This document shows, in pieces, positions 30,772-42,928 of a DNA stretch of 64,000 bases. The stretch comes from Cryomorphaceae bacterium (GTDB lineage: Bacteria; Bacteroidota; Bacteroidia; Flavobacteriales_D; Parvicellaceae). Position 1 is the stretch's first letter; each line of letters starts with the position of its first letter. Under the pieces are notes generated by a model, which was not told the origin of the DNA, searched no databases, and saw nothing but the letters and a program-made list of their open reading frames with translations. The stretch lies in the NCBI GenBank assembly GCA_905182525.1, contig CAJJBV010000002.1, positions 462,279 through 526,278 on the forward strand. Direction: 5' to 3'. The position numbers and the translations under genes are program-made.

Positions 30772-33190
30772 ATGGTAAGAAAACATTTAATAATCTTCTT
30801 AAATTTAACTCTTTTAACTTTCTGTGTTAATGCTCAGGTTGCAGATTCTTCTATAATTATTTTAGGCTCTAACGACACCATTATAGTTAATAAAAATACG
30901 AATTACGATACTAATCCAACGATTCCTCCCAGATAATTATTGATTCTAATGATACTAGAGATAAAAAAAACTCACTAGAAGATTCTAATTCATCTGACAC
31001 ATCTCTAATAATTTTAGATACAAAAGATACCATTATTGGAAATAAAAATTCAAGAAGTTTAATTAACCCAAAAAATCTAGAAATAAGACAAAAAAAATAT
31101 TGGGAAGATGTAATTGATACTTCAAATGAAATTGAGGAAGAATCTAATCAAGAAAAGTTATTTAAGCCAATGGTTTCTATTGGAATTGGAAGCTTGTCTT
31201 TCTTAGGTGATATAGGTGATTCTAGTAGATGGGAAATTAAAGAGATATCCGTTTCAATCTTTAGTTCCTACATATACTTTAAGATTGGTAAACCCCATTA
31301 ATGAATTTTTAGATTTATCTTTTTACGTAATGTTTGGAAGAACATCTATTAAAGAAAATAATCCTCGACCTCTAATATCTAATCCCTTAATTTTTAATAC
31401 TGAGATTAGATCTGGTGGAGTTACTGTTAATTATAATTTCAGTCAACTTTTGAAAAAAGGTCATATTGTTGAACCGTACATTCATCTTGGTTTAGAATCA
31501 ATAGAATACTTATCTACCATAGATACCGTTACAACTAGTGGTAAACCAAATTTCACTGCAGATATAGATTTTTTATCACCTGATGACACAAAAAATAAAG
31601 TTGCCTTTGGAATTCCCTTAGAGATTGGAGCTCACGTACATGTTGGTAATAGAATAAAATTTAGAGTAGGAACTGCGATGCATTTTACGTCCTCAAATCT
31701 TATTGACGGAATTAATGAAAATGGAACTAATTATGTTGGTTCAAAAAGAAATGATAATTTACTTTTTACTCATATTGCAATTGTCTATGACTTTAATTCA
31801 GAAAAGAAGAAACCATATGACCCAATGATGGATGATGTTGCTATGAATTTACTTTTACAAGATACTATAGATTCTGATGAGGATGGAATTGTTGACCATG
31901 TAGATTTCTGTGCAAAAACTCCTCCAAATACAATGGTTGATCATATGGCTGTCCGTTAGATGATGATCTTGATGGTGTTACTAATTCTTTCGATCTAGAG
32001 CTTTTAAGTATGGAGGGTGCCATAGTTAATGATCAAGGTTCTACTATGAATGATGAGGACTTCTTACTAGCTTATAAAATTTATAGAGATTCTATCGGAG
32101 AATATTCAGAATGGGACACTATTTATAATAAATCTTTTAATGGTCCTATGAAATTTGATGAAGTCATTTCTAAAAAAGAAAAAGTTGAACTGAAAACAAA
32201 CCTAAAAAAGATCTTTTCGTAGTTGTTGGATCAGATGAAGAAGGAGTTTCATCTGAAGAACTTTGGGAAAAACTTTCAGATAAAGATTTTCAAGTTAAAG
32301 AATCAGGTGACTCAACAGTATATGTTTTGGGTGGGTATAATGAAGAAGAGTTGTCAAATAAAATAAAAGAGTTAGAGCAAGATAGTGTTGATATCCAAGG
32401 CGTAGTTGAAATTTCAGAAAATCAAGAAATTGTAACAATTCAAGAAGAAGAAGTTAATGAGATTATTAATTCAAACTCAAAAGAAGTTAATGAGATTGTT
32501 AATTCAGAGTCAAAAGAAGTTAAGAAAACTAAACCTAAGAATAATAACAAAAACATTTCTCAAGATGTAGTTCCATTAATTACACCACCTAACGTTGACT
32601 CTCCAGTTTTAAGAGTTCAAATAGGTGCATTTAATAGAAGAATGAAAAAATCAGTTTTCAATGGAATGCCTAATGTTGTAGGAATTAAAGGTGATGATGG
32701 ATTATACAGGTTTTACTCTGGATCTTTTACTGATAAGTTCAAAGCTGCTCAACACAAGGTAGAACTTACACTTTCTGGATATAACGATGCTTTTATAGTT
32801 GCATTCCAAAAGGGTAAAAGAATATCTTTAAAAGAAGCAGGTTTTGACGTGAAGAAAAACTTTACTGAAAATTTAGAAGTTTCCTCAACCCTTTCTGGTA
32901 ATCAAATTAATCCTGAAAAAGTTAGATTCAAAATTCAAGTTGGTGCTTTTAAAGAAAAAATTTCTGAGTCTATTTTAGAGAGTTACAGAAAGTTAGGTAA
33001 TGTAAAAGCTGTTTCAAACCTTCAACAAGGATATACTAAATACTATATGGGTGATTTCATGGATTATGAAAATGCTTTAAAATATAGAAAAATACTAGTT
33101 GAAAATGGTCTTATAGATTGCTTTATAGTCGGAGAATTCCAAAGTAATATTATAACCTCTAAACAAGCTCGTGACTTATTAGGATTATAA
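30772..33190 (+). CDS. SPOR-domain envelope protein with beta-barrel and calcium-type repeats (frameshifted)
   Basis: About 805 codons read through four frame breaks (near 30930, 31210, 31955 and 32215). The start at 30772 gives a signal peptide ending VNAQ. Then come Asp/Asn-rich repeats, an outer-membrane-barrel-like part (about 31160-31820), a thrombospondin type-3-like stretch (DSDEDGIVDHVDFC, then CPLDDDLDGV once the lost G near 31953 is restored), an acidic coiled region with 11-residue repeats (EVNEI(I/V)NSxSK, about 32450-32530) and two SPOR domains (about 32605-32850 and 32930-33165). SPOR domains bind denuded peptidoglycan, so the protein probably links the outer membrane to the wall. 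The exact role is unknown. Confidence 0.82.
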
Positions 33191-33236
33191 TTCTTATTAA
33201 GTATATTTTATATCATTTTTTTATTTTTCTGACATT

Positions 33237-33253
33237 ATTATTTCATAAATAAT
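33237..33253. terminator. AT-rich hairpin after the SPOR gene
   Basis: ATTATTT-CAT-AAATAAT, a 7-bp stem with a 3-base loop followed by TTTTATTT, 47 bases beyond the SPOR stop. It has the layout of a weak intrinsic terminator, though the all-AT stem makes it doubtful. Confidence 0.35.
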
Positions 33254-33275
33254 TTTTATTTAGATTGAAGTTTTT

Positions 33276-33290
33276 AAGTTCTTTGAAAAT
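33276..33290 (+). promoter_or_regulatory. boxA-like element ahead of the cysteine synthase gene
   Basis: AAGTTCTTTGAAAAT matches the AAGTTCTTTGA core found in the rRNA leader (58302) and in the 16S-23S spacer (60186). It stands 63 bases ahead of the ATG at 33353. In rRNA operons this is the boxA antitermination site; in front of a protein gene its meaning is open. Confidence 0.4.
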
Positions 33291-33352
33291 TGGAATCTAA
33301 TAGGTAATATTCTTTAAATATTTTGTTCCTTTACAATCTAATTTTGGACACA

Positions 33353-34331
33353 ATGCAATACGCTAAAAATATTTTGGAAACAATTGGAAATACTCCACTT
33401 GTAAAACTTAATAAAATCACAAATGAAGTTGACGCTACAGTTCTGGCTAAAGTTGAGTTTTTTAATCCAGGAAGTTCTATTAAAGACCGAATGGCAGTTA
33501 AGATGGTAGAAGACGCTGAGTTAGATGGCAGATTAAAACCTGGCGGTACTATTGTGGAAGGTACTTCTGGAAATACGGGAATGGGACTTGCACTTGCAGC
33601 AATTGTAAAAGGATATAAGCTTATTTGTGTTTCTACAGATAAACAATCTAAAGAAAAATTTGATATTCTTCGTGCTGTTGGTGCTGAGGTAATAGTTTGT
33701 CCTACAAATGTGGCACCTGAGGATCCCCAATCTTACTATTCAACATCAAAGACGAATTGCTGAAGAAACACCTAATTCATGGTATGTTAATCAATATGAT
33801 AATCCATCAAACACAATTGCTCATTATGAGCAGACTGGTCCTGAAATTTGGAAACAAACTGATGGAAAAATAACACATTTTATTGTTGGTGTAGGGACTG
33901 GAGGAACTATTTCTGGAGTTGGCAAATATTTAAAAGAAAAAAATCCAAAAATTAAAATTTGGGGAATTGATACTTATGGTTCGGTTTTTAAGAAATATCA
34001 TGAAACGGGTATTTTTGATGAGAATGAGATTTATCCGTATATAACTGAAGGAATAGGAGAGGATATTTTACCTGAAAATGTTGATTTTTCTGTTATTGAT
34101 GGTTTTACAAAAGTAACCGATAAAGATGCTGCTGTATTCACTAGGAAAATTGCACGTGAAGAAGGTATTTTTGCTGGGAATTCATGTGGCGCAGCTGTTA
34201 AAGGAGTTATTCAGTTAAAAAAACATTTCTCAAAAGATGACATAGTAGTAGTCCTTCTTCATGATTCTGGAAGTAGATATGTTGGTAAAATGTATAATGA
34301 TCAATGGATGAAAGACAATAATTTCTTGTAG
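33353..34331 (+). CDS. Cysteine synthase / cystathionine beta-synthase-type PLP enzyme (one frameshift)
   Basis: About 326 codons with one frame break near 33755, where one extra base lies between YYSTSK and RIAEETPN. Fold-type II PLP enzyme: NILETIGNTPLVKLNKI, the PLP lysine in PGSSIKDRMAV, the substrate loop EGTSGNTGMGLAL, GVGTGGTISGVGKYL, and AGNSCGAAVKG. It makes cysteine or cystathionine from an activated serine. The pattern DPQSYYS...NQYDNPSN resembles the CBS catalytic core, and there is no CBS (Bateman) domain. The ATG at 33353 is chosen over the upstream start because family members begin at this point. Confidence 0.88.
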
Positions 34332-34347
34332 CAGAATATTTAAATAA

Positions 34348-34941
34348 TTAATTATTAGTTTTTTTCCAGGTTTTATAATTACTTATTTTTTTATCATCAA
34401 TTTCTGAAAATTCATTTAAGGGCTTTGTTTCCTTCAATGTATTATGACAATCTTTTGGAAGTTGTTGATATATTTTTGTTCCTTCAGTTTTCCAAGTAAT
34501 CATTTCTTCACTAACATCTTTAATAATTTTTGCAGGATTTCCAACAACTACTTTTCTATTTGGAATAATCATTTCACTTTTTACTAATGTTAAAGCTCCT
34601 ATTATACATTCGTCTCCAATTTTTGCATCGTCCAAAATAACTGCATTCATGCCAATCATGGAGTTAACACCAATAGTTGCTCCATGGACTATACAACCGT
34701 GTCCTAGATGTGCTCCTTTATGAATATTTACAGTTACACCTGGAAACATATGAATTGTGCAATTTTCTTGAACATTGGCTCCATCTTGAATAATAATCTT
34801 ACCCCAATCAGCTCTTATAGATGCTCCTGGTCCAATGTAAACATTTTTGCCTATTATGACATCTCCTGTAACGCTTGCTTGAGGGTGCACAAATGAACTT
34901 GGATCAATTACAGGTTTAATTCCTTTAAACTCAAAAATCAT
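34348..34941 (-). CDS. paaY: PaaY-like gamma-carbonic-anhydrase-fold protein
   Basis: 197 aa hexapeptide-repeat left-handed beta-helix. SVTGDVIIGKNVYIGPGASIRADWG and the metal-ligand region NCTIHMFPG...HLGHGCIVHG carry the three His of the gamma-class. Length and C-terminal tail fit PaaY, the thioesterase that relieves dead-end CoA esters in the phenylacetate pathway. The gene lies 3 bases after the thiolase gene, which strengthens that assignment. Confidence 0.88.
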   Translation of the reverse strand: MIFEFKGIKPVIDPSSFVHPQASVTGDVIIGKNVYIGPGASIRADWGKIIIQDGANVQENCTIHMFPGVTVNIHKGAHLGHGCIVHGATIGVNSMIGMNAVILDDAKIGDECIIGALTLVKSEMIIPNRKVVVGNPAKIIKDVSEEMITWKTEGTKIYQQLPKDCHNTLKETKPLNEFSEIDDKKISNYKTWKKTNN

Positions 34942-34944
34942 TAT

Positions 34945-36153
34945 TTACGGTTTTTCAATAATAGTAGCATATCCTTGGCCAACTCCAATACACATTGTTA
35001 CTAATGCATATTTTTTATTTTTATTTTGAAGTTCAATTGCAGCAGTTTGTAATAATCTTGCACCAGTCATTCCTAGCGGATGTCCAATTGCAATTGCTCC
35101 ACCGTTTGGATTAATTCTCGGATCATTATCATCAAGTTTTAATTCTCTTATACAAGCTAAACTTTGAGCTGAAAATGCTTCATTAATTTCAATTACATCC
35201 ATTTGGTCAAGTGATAGGCCAGTTCTCTTAAGTACTTTTTTAGTAGCTTCAACTGGTCCAATCCCCATTACTCTTGGTTCAACTCCTGCAACTGCAGCAC
35301 CAACAATTCTAGCCATTGGTTCCAAATGATTTTTTATAGCTGATTTCTCATTGCCTATTATTAAAGCAGCAGCACCATCATTTAGTCCAGATGAATTTCC
35401 AGCAGTAACTGAACCATTTTCTTTTTTAAAAGCGGGTCTTAATGTTTTTAATTTTTCAAGCGTTGTATGAGGCTTAATAAATTGATCGGTCTCAAAAATT
35501 AAATCATCCTTTTTTCTTTGAGGAATATTAACACTACAAATTTCTTTATTAAGCCTACCACTTTTAATTGCCTTGGAAGCTTTCATTTGTGAATTGAATG
35601 CAAATAAGTCTTGGTCTTCTCTCGAGATTTTGTAAAGGGAAACTAAATTTTCAGCAGTTTGGCCCATTCCTTCGGTTCCATAAAGCTCAACCATTTTTGG
35701 GTTAATAAATCTCCATCCAAAACTAGAGTCATGTAATTGAACATCTCTTCCAAATGCTTTAGATGCTTTTGACATTACCCAAGGCCCTCTAGTCATATGT
35801 TCTATTCCTCCGGTAATATATAAATTACCCTCTCCAATAGTTATTGCTCTGTAAGCATTAATTGTAGCTGCCATCCCAGAAGAGCATAAACGATTAACAG
35901 TTTCTCCCCCAATTTTGAAGGGAAGACCTGCTAATAAGAGCGCCATTCTAGCAATATTTCTATTGTCTTCCCCAGCTTGGTTTGCACATCCTAAAATAAC
36001 ATCTTCAACTTGTTCCCAATCTGCTTTTGGATTTCTTTCCATTAATGACATTAAAGGAATACTAGCTAAGTCATCAGCTCTAACATTACTAAGTGAACCT
36101 CCAAATGATCCTATTGGAGTTCTTATTGCATCTAAAATATATGCTGATTTCAT
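34945..36153 (-). CDS. paaJ: 3-oxoadipyl-CoA thiolase
   Basis: 402 aa thiolase. The nucleophilic Cys is in VNRLCSSGMAA, the general-base pair in NGGAIAIGHPLGMTG and CIGVGQGYA, and NEAFSAQSLA is present. MTRGPWVMSKASKAFGR and VELYGTEGMGQTAEN are typical of the PaaJ/PcaF subgroup, which cleaves 3-oxoadipyl-CoA to succinyl-CoA and acetyl-CoA. It lies between paaI-like and paaY genes in one transcript. Confidence 0.9.
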   Translation of the reverse strand: MKSAYILDAIRTPIGSFGGSLSNVRADDLASIPLMSLMERNPKADWEQVEDVILGCANQAGEDNRNIARMALLLAGLPFKIGGETVNRLCSSGMAATINAYRAITIGEGNLYITGGIEHMTRGPWVMSKASKAFGRDVQLHDSSFGWRFINPKMVELYGTEGMGQTAENLVSLYKISREDQDLFAFNSQMKASKAIKSGRLNKEICSVNIPQRKKDDLIFETDQFIKPHTTLEKLKTLRPAFKKENGSVTAGNSSGLNDGAAALIIGNEKSAIKNHLEPMARIVGAAVAGVEPRVMGIGPVEATKKVLKRTGLSLDQMDVIEINEAFSAQSLACIRELKLDDNDPRINPNGGAIAIGHPLGMTGARLLQTAAIELQNKNKKYALVTMCIGVGQGYATIIEKP

Positions 36154-36181
36154 ATAAGTTTTTTATAAAGTTAATTCAAAT

Positions 36182-36583
36182 TTAGGTCCAATCTTTATTT
36201 GTGAAATGTGCAGTACCTTTAAAAAGTGCAATTTCTTCATTTCTTTGGTTAAAGAGATAAACTGTAAATAAATTACTATTTTCATTTAATTGTTGGCATT
36301 CTGCGATTATAATATCATTGATTTCTACTTTTTTTAAGTAGTTAATACTTGCACTTTTTGTTAAAGAAATTTTTCCTGTTGAATTGGCTGCAAATGCAAA
36401 ACAACTATCTGCAATACTATAACAAATTCCCCCATGAGCTAGATCAAATCCATTTGTCATGTGTTTATTAATTGTAGCTTTTAATTTACAATATCCCTTT
36501 TTAACCCCTTCTATTTCTAAATCTAGCCAGTTACTAAATGAATCATTAGAAATCATTTTTTGAACTATTTTTTCAGGCGACAT
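36182..36583 (-). CDS. paaI: PaaI-like hotdog-fold thioesterase
   Basis: 133 aa from the ATG at 36583; a longer start at 36628 would run into pyrG and add residues foreign to the family. LAHGGICYSIADSCFAFAANS is the PaaI signature with its catalytic Asp, followed by ASINYLKKVEINDIIIAECQ. It hydrolyses aryl- or hydroxyphenylacetyl-CoA and is followed after 28 bases by paaJ. It begins 16 bases after pyrG. Confidence 0.87.
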   Translation of the reverse strand: MSPEKIVQKMISNDSFSNWLDLEIEGVKKGYCKLKATINKHMTNGFDLAHGGICYSIADSCFAFAANSTGKISLTKSASINYLKKVEINDIIIAECQQLNENSNLFTVYLFNQRNEEIALFKGTAHFTNKDWT

Positions 36584-36599
36584 TAAATAATAAATTAAT

Positions 36600-38240
<1,641 letters not shown>

Positions 38241-38283
38241 TTAAAGTTAATATTAAATTTTGAAGTGTTGAGTTAAATAGAAA

Positions 38284-40672
38284 TTAAAATTTCCAACTTG
38301 CACCTAAACTTGGAAGGAAAGGAAGCTGATAAACTTTTTCTGTAGTAATTCTATCTACGTAAAAAATATTTTGTCTTGAGTAAACGTTTGTAACACTTAA
38401 AGTCAAATCTAATGTTGATTTCTCACTTAAATCAATATGTTTTTTTATGGCTAAATCAAGTCTGTGATAAGCAGAAAGTCTACCTTGATTTAAATCAGCA
38501 TATATAATAGATAATTGGTCATCATTAGTTGTTGAAATATCGGTGTTTATCCCATCTGAGTAATCAACCGAATGATAATATCCTTGGGTTTGGGTAAAAG
38601 GAAGGCCACTTCCAAAATTCCATCTTGCATTAATTTCCCATCCATTTCCAAATTCTTGGGTTCCCACAAGATTTATATTATGCCTTCTATCAAAAAGTGG
38701 TGAATAAGTTGTAAATCCATCCCATCTTAAAACTTTACCAATTGAATAAACTGCCCATAAATAAGTTTTTTCGTTACTATATTTTAAAACAAAATCAGTT
38801 CCATATGCATCTCCAGTTTCTATTATAAAATCTTTTTTAAGAACATCGTCAACATTACTTTCATCATCATCATACAACTTATTTCTATTAATATTGCTTA
38901 ATTGATTGAACCATTTATAATAGCCCTCAATATTTAAAGTAAGATTTTTTGCTAAGTCCCACTCAAATCCAAAGATTGCATGAGTAGCTTTCTGTAGTGA
39001 ATGTTTTCTATCAACTGTTTTTCCGTTATCTAGTGTGATTTCATCTTGTAAATTGTCAGGCCCGGAAAGAAATCCGTAAAATAAATTAACAACATCTCTA
39101 TCTGAATTTGCGGAAATTAGGTTTTGAGAATAAATTCCACCTGCAGTTTTAATTCTAAATTTTTCTGTAATATTATACTTTCAAACCTATTCTAGGCTCA
39201 GGTGAAAAATTTCTTAGTGACGCATAGTATTGAGCTCTAAAACTTGGATTTATAACCAATAGTCCTTTAATTATTTTTGTATCTATATACCCAGCTAGCT
39301 CTGTTGTATTATTTTTTTGCTCGATTTTTCTTCCAACACTATTGAAAAAATTAAAATCCGTAGTGAATCCATTTACTTCAATACCATATTTTATTTCATT
39401 TTCACCAAGAAAATATTTAAAATCAAACCCTAAATTAAAACCATTGATTCTACTTTCTCTAGGGTCTAATGTTTCTCCTGAATTAATAGGATCTAATTCT
39501 GCTAGTGAAATTTTATAATCAGTTATATTAAATTTTCCCATTATTAAAACTGGTGAATTTGAGGGAACCAACACAAAGTTTGAACCAACTCCCCAAGAAT
39601 TCCAATTTAAGTCTGAAACTGCTTTGTATTTAACTTTGTCACTGTAACTGAATCCGAAAAAATTAACTTTACTTCCTGTAATACCATTGATAGATATTTT
39701 TCCATAAAGGTCTGTAAAATTAAAAGGAAGGCCGTTTGAATCAATATAACTATATAATTTTTTAGAAGTTTGTTCTAAGTATGATGTTTTTCCCGAAAAG
39801 ATATATGATGCAGAGGAATTACTATTTTCTTCATTTAATTTTTTTATTGGTCCTTCAATTTTTAATTTCGAACCAAAGGGATTAACTGATATTTTTCCTG
39901 AATGTCTTTTTTTATTTCCATCAATAGTGGTTATGTCCATAATTGAAGAAATTCTTCCTCCATACTTAGCAGAAAAACCACCCGTATAAATATCTGCACT
40001 TCTCATTATATCTATATCAAAAACTGAAAAGAATCCAATTGAATGAAAAGGATTGTAAATTGTCATTCCGTCTAATAATACTTTGTTTTGAATTGGTGAA
40101 CCTCCTCTTATATACATTTGGCCACCTTGGTCACCAGTAGTTACAACACCTGGAGTTGTTTGTAAATATTGTGCAAAGTCAGGTTCTCCACCAATAGCAA
40201 CAACACGAGCCATATCTTTGGGAGTAGCTGTAATAACAGATATTTTCACTTCAGTTTTTCGGTCTTCCGCTTCAGCACTGTACTCAAACTCATTTAAAAT
40301 TTCATCATTAATTTCTAAAAAAAAGTTTTTTGTAGTTATTTTGCCTTTTTTTAGAACGATTGCGAGCTCAATTGTTTTAAACTCAATATTGGTGACTTCT
40401 AAAATTATTTCACCTTCTAAAAGTTTATTAATTTGGTAGTACCCATTTAAATCTGTTGAGGCACCAATTCCTGTTCCTTTAATTTTGACATTTGTGCCAA
40501 ATGATGGTTCCCCGGTTTCTTTTTCGTAAATAGTGCCTCTGACAGTAGAGTATTGAGAGGTGTTTTTTGATGTTTTTCCGTAATTTAATTGAACACCCGA
40601 TTGAGCTTTAGTACTAGCCAATCCAAATAAAATTAGAGACAAAGAAAGTATGCTTTTTAAATAGTTTCTCAT
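38284..40672 (-). CDS. TonB-dependent outer-membrane receptor with carboxypeptidase-regulatory domain (one frameshift)
   Basis: About 796 codons. The ATG at 40672 gives a signal peptide (ending TKAQ), then a CarboxypepD_reg-like domain (RGTIYEKETGEPSFGTNVKI...DLNGYYQI), a plug domain (MYIRGGSPIQNKVLLDGMTIYNP) and a 22-strand-type barrel ending LGASWKF. One extra A near 39177 breaks the frame after PRIGLK; the next frame continues with YNITEKFRIKTAGG without a gap. No SusD partner is adjacent, so it is not a classic SusCD pair. The substrate is unknown. Confidence 0.87.
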
Positions 40673-40735
40673 ATTTTGCTCGAAGATAAAATTATTTTCT
40701 ATTAAAAAATACATTGTTCTAACAGAGAATAAAGT

Positions 40736-42853
40736 TTATTGGTTATTCACCAAGACATAATTTAAAACCTTTTCCATTAAATGAACCCTATCTTTTCCTC
40801 TAACATTATGTTTATGCATTGGATATGGGAAAAAGTCAACCTGTTTGCCCTCTTTAATGCATTTTTCAATAAATGCTAAATTATGCTGCATTACCACAAC
40901 ATCGTCATTAGTCCCATGTATTAGTAATAAATTACCATCTAAATTTTTCGCATGATTTATTAAAGAACTTGAACGATATCCCTCAATATTATCTTTTGGT
41001 TTGTCCATATATCTTTCTCCATACATTATTTCATACCATTTCCAATCTATAACGGGACCTCCAGCAACTCCACAAGTAAATAAATTTGAATACTGAGTCA
41101 TTAGAGATGTAGTCATAAAACCACCGTAGCTCCAGCCGTGTAAAGCGACTCTATTAGAGTCCACATAATTTAGTGATTTTAAATAATCTAAGCCAGTAAT
41201 TTGATCTTTCATTTCATTTACTCCAAGATTTCTGAAAATGGAACTTTCAAATTCAAATCCTCTATTTTCAGATCCTCTACCATCTATTGTGAAAATTAGA
41301 TATCCTTGTTGGGCCATCCAATACATCCATAGACTTGCTCCGTTTAACCAGTTGTTTTTTACTAACTGGGCGTGAGGTCCGCCATAGACATAAATTAAAA
41401 CAGGATATTTTTTATTTTCATCAAAATTTAAGGGTTTAATTAATCTGCCATACAATTCGTCATTGTTGCTATTTGTTATTTTTAGCATTTCAGTTTTTCC
41501 TATTGAATAATTATCCAAAGGATTTTCTGATTCGTGTATTAAATTAGTTTTGAAATTCTCAAGATTAATTAACTGAGTTATACCCGGAGTTTTAGAATTA
41601 GAATATTGATCGAGAATAAACTTATGATTAGGACTAATTTGAGTAGAATGAATACCCTTTTCAGTTGTTATTTTTTTTAATTCTGTACCATCTATATTTA
41701 TTGAAAATGCATGAACTGATCGAGGATCTTCTCCAGTGCCTTCAAAGAATATTTTATTTTCTAATACATCTAGAACTTTTGTAATTACCCATTTATTTTC
41801 TAATATTTTTTTTATGAGCTTACCAGCTGTATTATAATGGTAAAGACTCATATATCCATCTCTTTCACTTAAAGTAATAAACTCATTTTCTTTATTTGGA
41901 ATGAAGTATATTGGATATTCAGGTTCCACCCACTTATTATTAGTTTCTTCATAAATAGTTTTAATCCTTAAACCTGAGTTAGGATTGTATTGTGCCCATT
42001 TTAAATGATTCTGATCTCTATTTAGCTCAGCAATATAAATATATTGACCATTTGGCCCCCAGGTTAAGTTGCTTACATAATGATCTTTAGGCTGTTCTAA
42101 TTTCAAAAAGACTATTTTTTTATTTTCTAAATCATATACTCCAATTTTGGCATATTCACTTTTTTGTCCTGCCATAGGATATTTGATACTTTTAACTTTA
42201 CCCGGAGTGCTATTTATATCCAATAATGGATAATTGTGAACATCAGATTCATCTTTTTGATAAAAAGCAATTTTTGAACTTTGATTATTCCAAAAGATTC
42301 CTTTTTTTATTCCAAATTCATACCTGTGAATGGCTTGTCCAGAAACAATATTTAAATCTTTATTTTCTGTGATTTCTAATAAACTATCTTTTACAGTTGA
42401 TAGGTATAAATTATTATCAATAGTGTACGCTATTTTATTTTTATCTGGACTTATATCTTTGTTAGCAGCCCTTAGAGGTGAAATAATTAATAAACTTTTT
42501 CCATTATTTTTATAAAAATATTTGTTTTTAATGGTGTAGCTGTAAGAATTCTCATCAAAGTATTTAAAATCTTTAAAGCTTTTTACTGCTGTGTCCCTAA
42601 TTATTTGAGAACTTATCCCTTGCTCATTCTTTTTCCATTTGTTAACAGAGCTAAAAACTATAAGTTCATTTTTTTTTCTAATATAAAGCTCGTTGTTTTC
42701 ATTCCAATTAATACCATTTAAATTTTTTGGATAAAGGTTTTTGTAGTATCCTAAAACAGCATCACTTAAGGTTAAAGAATTTTCATTTTTACTTTGGGCA
42801 TTATAAATAAAACAAAATTGAATAATGAATAAAAGAGTTAAAAGGTTTCGCAT
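40736..42853 (-). CDS. Dipeptidyl peptidase IV-like S9 peptidase
   Basis: 705 aa with a signal peptide (ending NAQS). N-terminal eight-blade propeller (DPPIV_N), including YEFGIKKGIFW, then the alpha/beta-hydrolase domain: GWSYGGFMT (nucleophile Ser575), GTNDDVVV (Asp651) and MHKHNV (His682). It should release X-Pro dipeptides in the periplasm. The spacing of the triad is close to that of known DPP4 enzymes. It lies 63 bases ahead of the TonB receptor gene on the same strand. Confidence 0.93.
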   Translation of the reverse strand: MRNLLTLLFIIQFCFIYNAQSKNENSLTLSDAVLGYYKNLYPKNLNGINWNENNELYIRKKNELIVFSSVNKWKKNEQGISSQIIRDTAVKSFKDFKYFDENSYSYTIKNKYFYKNNGKSLLIISPLRAANKDISPDKNKIAYTIDNNLYLSTVKDSLLEITENKDLNIVSGQAIHRYEFGIKKGIFWNNQSSKIAFYQKDESDVHNYPLLDINSTPGKVKSIKYPMAGQKSEYAKIGVYDLENKKIVFLKLEQPKDHYVSNLTWGPNGQYIYIAELNRDQNHLKWAQYNPNSGLRIKTIYEETNNKWVEPEYPIYFIPNKENEFITLSERDGYMSLYHYNTAGKLIKKILENKWVITKVLDVLENKIFFEGTGEDPRSVHAFSINIDGTELKKITTEKGIHSTQISPNHKFILDQYSNSKTPGITQLINLENFKTNLIHESENPLDNYSIGKTEMLKITNSNNDELYGRLIKPLNFDENKKYPVLIYVYGGPHAQLVKNNWLNGASLWMYWMAQQGYLIFTIDGRGSENRGFEFESSIFRNLGVNEMKDQITGLDYLKSLNYVDSNRVALHGWSYGGFMTTSLMTQYSNLFTCGVAGGPVIDWKWYEIMYGERYMDKPKDNIEGYRSSSLINHAKNLDGNLLLIHGTNDDVVVMQHNLAFIEKCIKEGKQVDFFPYPMHKHNVRGKDRVHLMEKVLNYVLVNNQ

Positions 42854-42928
42854 TTTATGATTTTTAATTCTTTAAAATTAAAATATTTAATTGCTAAATG
42901 TTATATATTGTCTAATTCAAATTAAATT

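Noticed and set aside
33700..33770. Programmed frameshift in the cysteine synthase gene
   Set aside because: No slippery site with a downstream structure is visible, and similar one-base breaks occur across the window in unrelated genes.
42854..42928. Promoter between the S9 peptidase and the cyclase-Blh gene
   Set aside because: TATATATTG is only a partial match to TAnnTTTG and no TTTG lies at the right distance.
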